Shown here piece by piece: positions 62,786 through 64,000 of a stretch of DNA of 64,000 nt. Position numbers and translations under genes: made by a program. The stretch's first letter is position 1; each line of letters opens with the position of its first letter. The stretch lies in the NCBI GenBank assembly GCA_024233215.1, contig JACKPW010000006.1, forward strand, positions 283,421 to 347,420, written 5' to 3'. The notes beneath the pieces are model-generated. The model did not search any database. It was not told where the DNA came from and saw nothing but the letters and a program-made list of their open reading frames with translations. This DNA is from Verrucomicrobiales bacterium (GTDB lineage: Bacteria > Verrucomicrobiota > Verrucomicrobiia > Limisphaerales > J093).

Positions 62786-63037
62786 ATGGGCGTAACCGTC
62801 GAGCTTGATCTGACCGAAGCCGAGGCCGAGAGGGCACGGGTGCGAGGTTTGCTGGAACCGGCCAGTTTGACGCGACTAATCCACCGCGAGCTGGAAGCCA
62901 GCGACGACTCTCGCGATTTCTACACAATGAGCCGCGAGCTCCGCGAACTGCCGGGCGAACCGATGAGCCTGGAGACCATCCAGCGGATCGTGGACGAGAT
63001 TCGTGCCGAGCGGACCAGCAATGAGGCTGGTCATTGA
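62786..63037 (+). CDS. Small antitoxin-like protein
   Basis: 83 residues: MGVTVELDLTEAEAERARVRG, mostly helical and charged, with a C-terminal LETIQRIVDEIRAERTS helix. No clear DNA-binding family is recognised (AbrB/Phd/RHH not obvious). It overlaps the PIN-toxin start by 17 nt, which is typical of an antitoxin gene placed first in a toxin-antitoxin pair. Start ATG 62786. Confidence 0.75.
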   Translation: MGVTVELDLTEAEAERARVRGLLEPASLTRLIHRELEASDDSRDFYTMSRELRELPGEPMSLETIQRIVDEIRAERTSNEAGH

Positions 63038-63449
63038 CACCAACACGCTTATTTCGGGAACGCTCTGGCAGGGGCCGCCGGCGCATTTGATCCAGGCTCT
63101 GGAGGCACGTCGCGCCCGGCTGGTGATTTCGGAGGCTTTGCTGGCGGAGTTCGCCGCTGTCGTCGCCCGGCCACATCTCGCAGCCCGGCTGGCGCAGCGC
63201 GATGTCACTCCCGCTACGGTGGTCCGCGCACTGGCACGCGAAGCGGAACTCATCCCCTCACCAACACTCCCCCGACCCGCGGAGCTTCGTGACCCCAAAG
63301 ACGTGATTGTACTGGCCGCCGCTGTCGCTGGCACCGCCGACGCCATCGTTACGGGCGATCAAGACCTGCTCGTGATGAAGCGTTTCCGAGGCATCCCGAT
63401 CCTGAGTGTGCGCGAAGCACTGGAGGCCTTGCGAATCGCGGTGGAGTAG
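63021..63449 (+). CDS. PIN-domain toxin (COG1569-type)
   Basis: 142 residues. PIN-fold acidic residues are present: D in MRLVIDTNTLISG, E in ALLAEFAAVV, D in ELRDPKDVIVLAAAV and D in AIVTGDQDLLVM. These bind Mg and cut RNA, as in VapC. The ATG at 63021 overlaps the antitoxin by 17 nt. The C-terminal FRGIPILSVREALEAL is usual for the COG1569 PIN family. Substrate RNA unknown. Confidence 0.9.
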   Translation: MRLVIDTNTLISGTLWQGPPAHLIQALEARRARLVISEALLAEFAAVVARPHLAARLAQRDVTPATVVRALAREAELIPSPTLPRPAELRDPKDVIVLAAAVAGTADAIVTGDQDLLVMKRFRGIPILSVREALEALRIAVE

Positions 63450-63569
63450 CCTCCCCTCTGGCTGCCGCCAGCAGCCCACGAGGACGCCGTCAGAGATCAA
63501 CGGGAAGATCATAGGAAACTGCGGTCGCGAGCAGACCGTGCCCTCCATTCACTGCCTCTTCCGCCGCTT

Positions 63570-63628
63570 CGGAGCACAAGGGGTCTTCAAGCAATCGGGC
63601 GCCGGTTTAATTCACGTCGCTCCGACCA
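63570..63628 (+). pseudogene. Decayed tRNA-Pro-like remnant
   Basis: Begins CGGAGC and ends GCTCCGACCA, like tRNA-Pro(TGG) at 59280, with the T-arm region GCCGG-TTTAATT-CACGT degenerate and about 18 bases missing from the middle. It cannot fold into a working tRNA. It supports a second tRNA copy or remnant at the far end of the island. Confidence 0.55.
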
Positions 63629-63630
63629 TT
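63616..63630 (+). repeat. Putative attachment site, distal copy
   Basis: Exact 15-bp direct repeat of 59344-59358 (GTCGCTCCGACCATT), with weaker similarity extending 15 bases upstream. It would mark the right end of a 4.27-kb insert. Confidence 0.6.
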
Positions 63631-63661
63631 CCTCCCTCTCCCCATTGCGCCGGCTTTCCTG

Positions 63662-63741
63662 CGTAGCGGCGAATCGGTATTCGCCGGGGGACGACAGTCC
63701 TGCACCAGAGGTTTTCGGCGAACGCCAGTTCGCCGCTACGG
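63662..63741. repeat. Dispersed ~80-bp palindrome-ended repeat, copy B
   Basis: On the minus strand it reads CCGTAGCGGCGAACTGGCGT... to ...CCGATTCGCCGCTACG, closely matching 40162-40240. Each end is an imperfect hairpin (GGCGAA...TTCGCC), the arrangement of a pair of REP-like units in opposite orientation. Confidence 0.75.
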
Positions 63742-64000
63742 GATGGCGGGGTGACTGTGGGGTTTTCGGCGACCGCTACGGCGGGACGGGGTGAGTATGA
63801 TGCAGCGCTCCGGGCCCGATAGAGGCAGCATCTCTGTGGGAAGCCGTTCACCATCAGGATCCCGAGCCCCGTCAGCGGCGGTATATTCCGGCCGACGCCA
63901 TGGACGCTGGAAGGCCCAATACTCGATCCCAGGAAGGTGCCCCGACCCGCAGGGGCGCCGGTCGGAACACGCGAGGGCGGGTGTGCTCCCCGAGCAAGTC

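Larger units (their letters stand above)
63450..64000. other. 551-bp gap with tRNA remnant, att copy and palindromic repeats
   Basis: No protein gene seen. It holds a decayed tRNA-Pro-like sequence (63570-63628), the second 15-bp attachment-like repeat (63616-63630) and a palindromic repeat at 63662-63741 with a further partial unit at 63761-63781. The last 200 bases show nothing recognisable. Confidence 0.5.

Noticed and set aside
63612..63854. Minus-strand frame with GELAFAENLW and RIPIRRYAGK
   Set aside because: It is a translation of the palindromic repeat at 63662-63741. The same peptide types occur in frames over the repeat at 40162-40240, so it is not a gene.
1..64000. CRISPR arrays, T-box or other riboswitches, and transposase or integrase genes
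   Set aside because: No regularly spaced repeat array was seen. No T-box specifier/antiterminator was recognised upstream of thrS. No insertion-sequence or integrase gene was found in any of the recognisable reading frames.

Overview
The window is GC-rich, densely packed chromosomal DNA, most likely from a member of the Verrucomicrobiota (Limisphaerales/Pedosphaera-like). That assignment is an inference from gene content and no rRNA gene is present to confirm it. Supporting content includes a Tat-exported Gfo/Idh/MocA protein, a secreted sulfatase, a GH29 fucosidase lipoprotein, a DUF1080 (3-keto-disaccharide hydrolase) protein, a protein with an H-X9-DG pseudopilin-like tail, a Reg_prop/Y_Y_Y histidine kinase, a one-piece SecDF, and exported proteins ending in the 'W..l......FYR' module. 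Genes are packed tightly, with at least seven ATGA/GTGA start-stop overlaps.

Layout. 1-1641 (-): prs and rplY (L25/Ctc). 1798-7954 (+): a cell-surface polysaccharide locus (hexapeptide acyltransferase, flippase, glycosyltransferase, O-antigen-ligase-like protein, second glycosyltransferase). The middle two genes carry seven apparent single G/C deletions. 7970-12896 (-): a beta-CASP metallo-hydrolase and two paralogous ABC-2-type permeases flanked by degenerate hexamer repeats. 13187-15338 (+): rdgB and an unknown exported protein. 15411-17771 (+): a probable threonine attenuator (leader peptide with four Thr codons, hairpin, terminator) followed by thrS, whose product lacks the TGS domain and carries an 84-residue insert. 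17833-25980 (+): a DUF4143 ATPase, a 1682-residue TPR protein with an embedded C39-like peptidase domain, and the Gfo/Idh/MocA protein. 25984-30358 (-): two unknown proteins, trmL, truA and ruvX. 30617-31759 (+): a secreted low-complexity protein with a strong terminator. 31920-43980 (-): sulfatase, two Hcp-like proteins with signal peptides, an SDR / degenerate metallopeptidase / FmdB cluster, a coiled-coil membrane protein, GH29 fucosidase, an exported PEP-synthase-like protein and a thioesterase. 44169-51166 (+): yajC, secDF, the DUF1080 protein and the histidine kinase. 51142-54635 (-): a SirB1-like protein and an ABC exporter pair. 54753-56699 (+): an ABC-F ATPase. 57261-58949 (-): the pseudopilin-tail protein.

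59280-63630 looks like a 4.3 kb island behind a tRNA-Pro(TGG) gene. A 15-bp exact copy of the tRNA 3' end, within a decayed tRNA-like remnant, closes the far side. The cargo is a DUF433/DUF5615 toxin-antitoxin-like pair (toxin frameshifted), an exported protein built from two copies of a propeller plus C-terminal module, and a small-protein/PIN toxin pair. No integrase is present.

How the genes fit together. Housekeeping RNA and translation functions (thrS, trmL, truA, ruvX, ABC-F, tRNA-Pro) and protein export (yajC-secDF) are interleaved with a large exported fraction suited to degradation of sulfated, fucose-containing polysaccharide (sulfatase, fucosidase, DUF1080, Gfo/Idh/MocA). The observations most worth following are the thrS attenuator, the ThrRS insert, the tRNA-bounded island, the signal-peptide Hcp tandem, the exported PEP-synthase-like protein and the giant C39-TPR protein.
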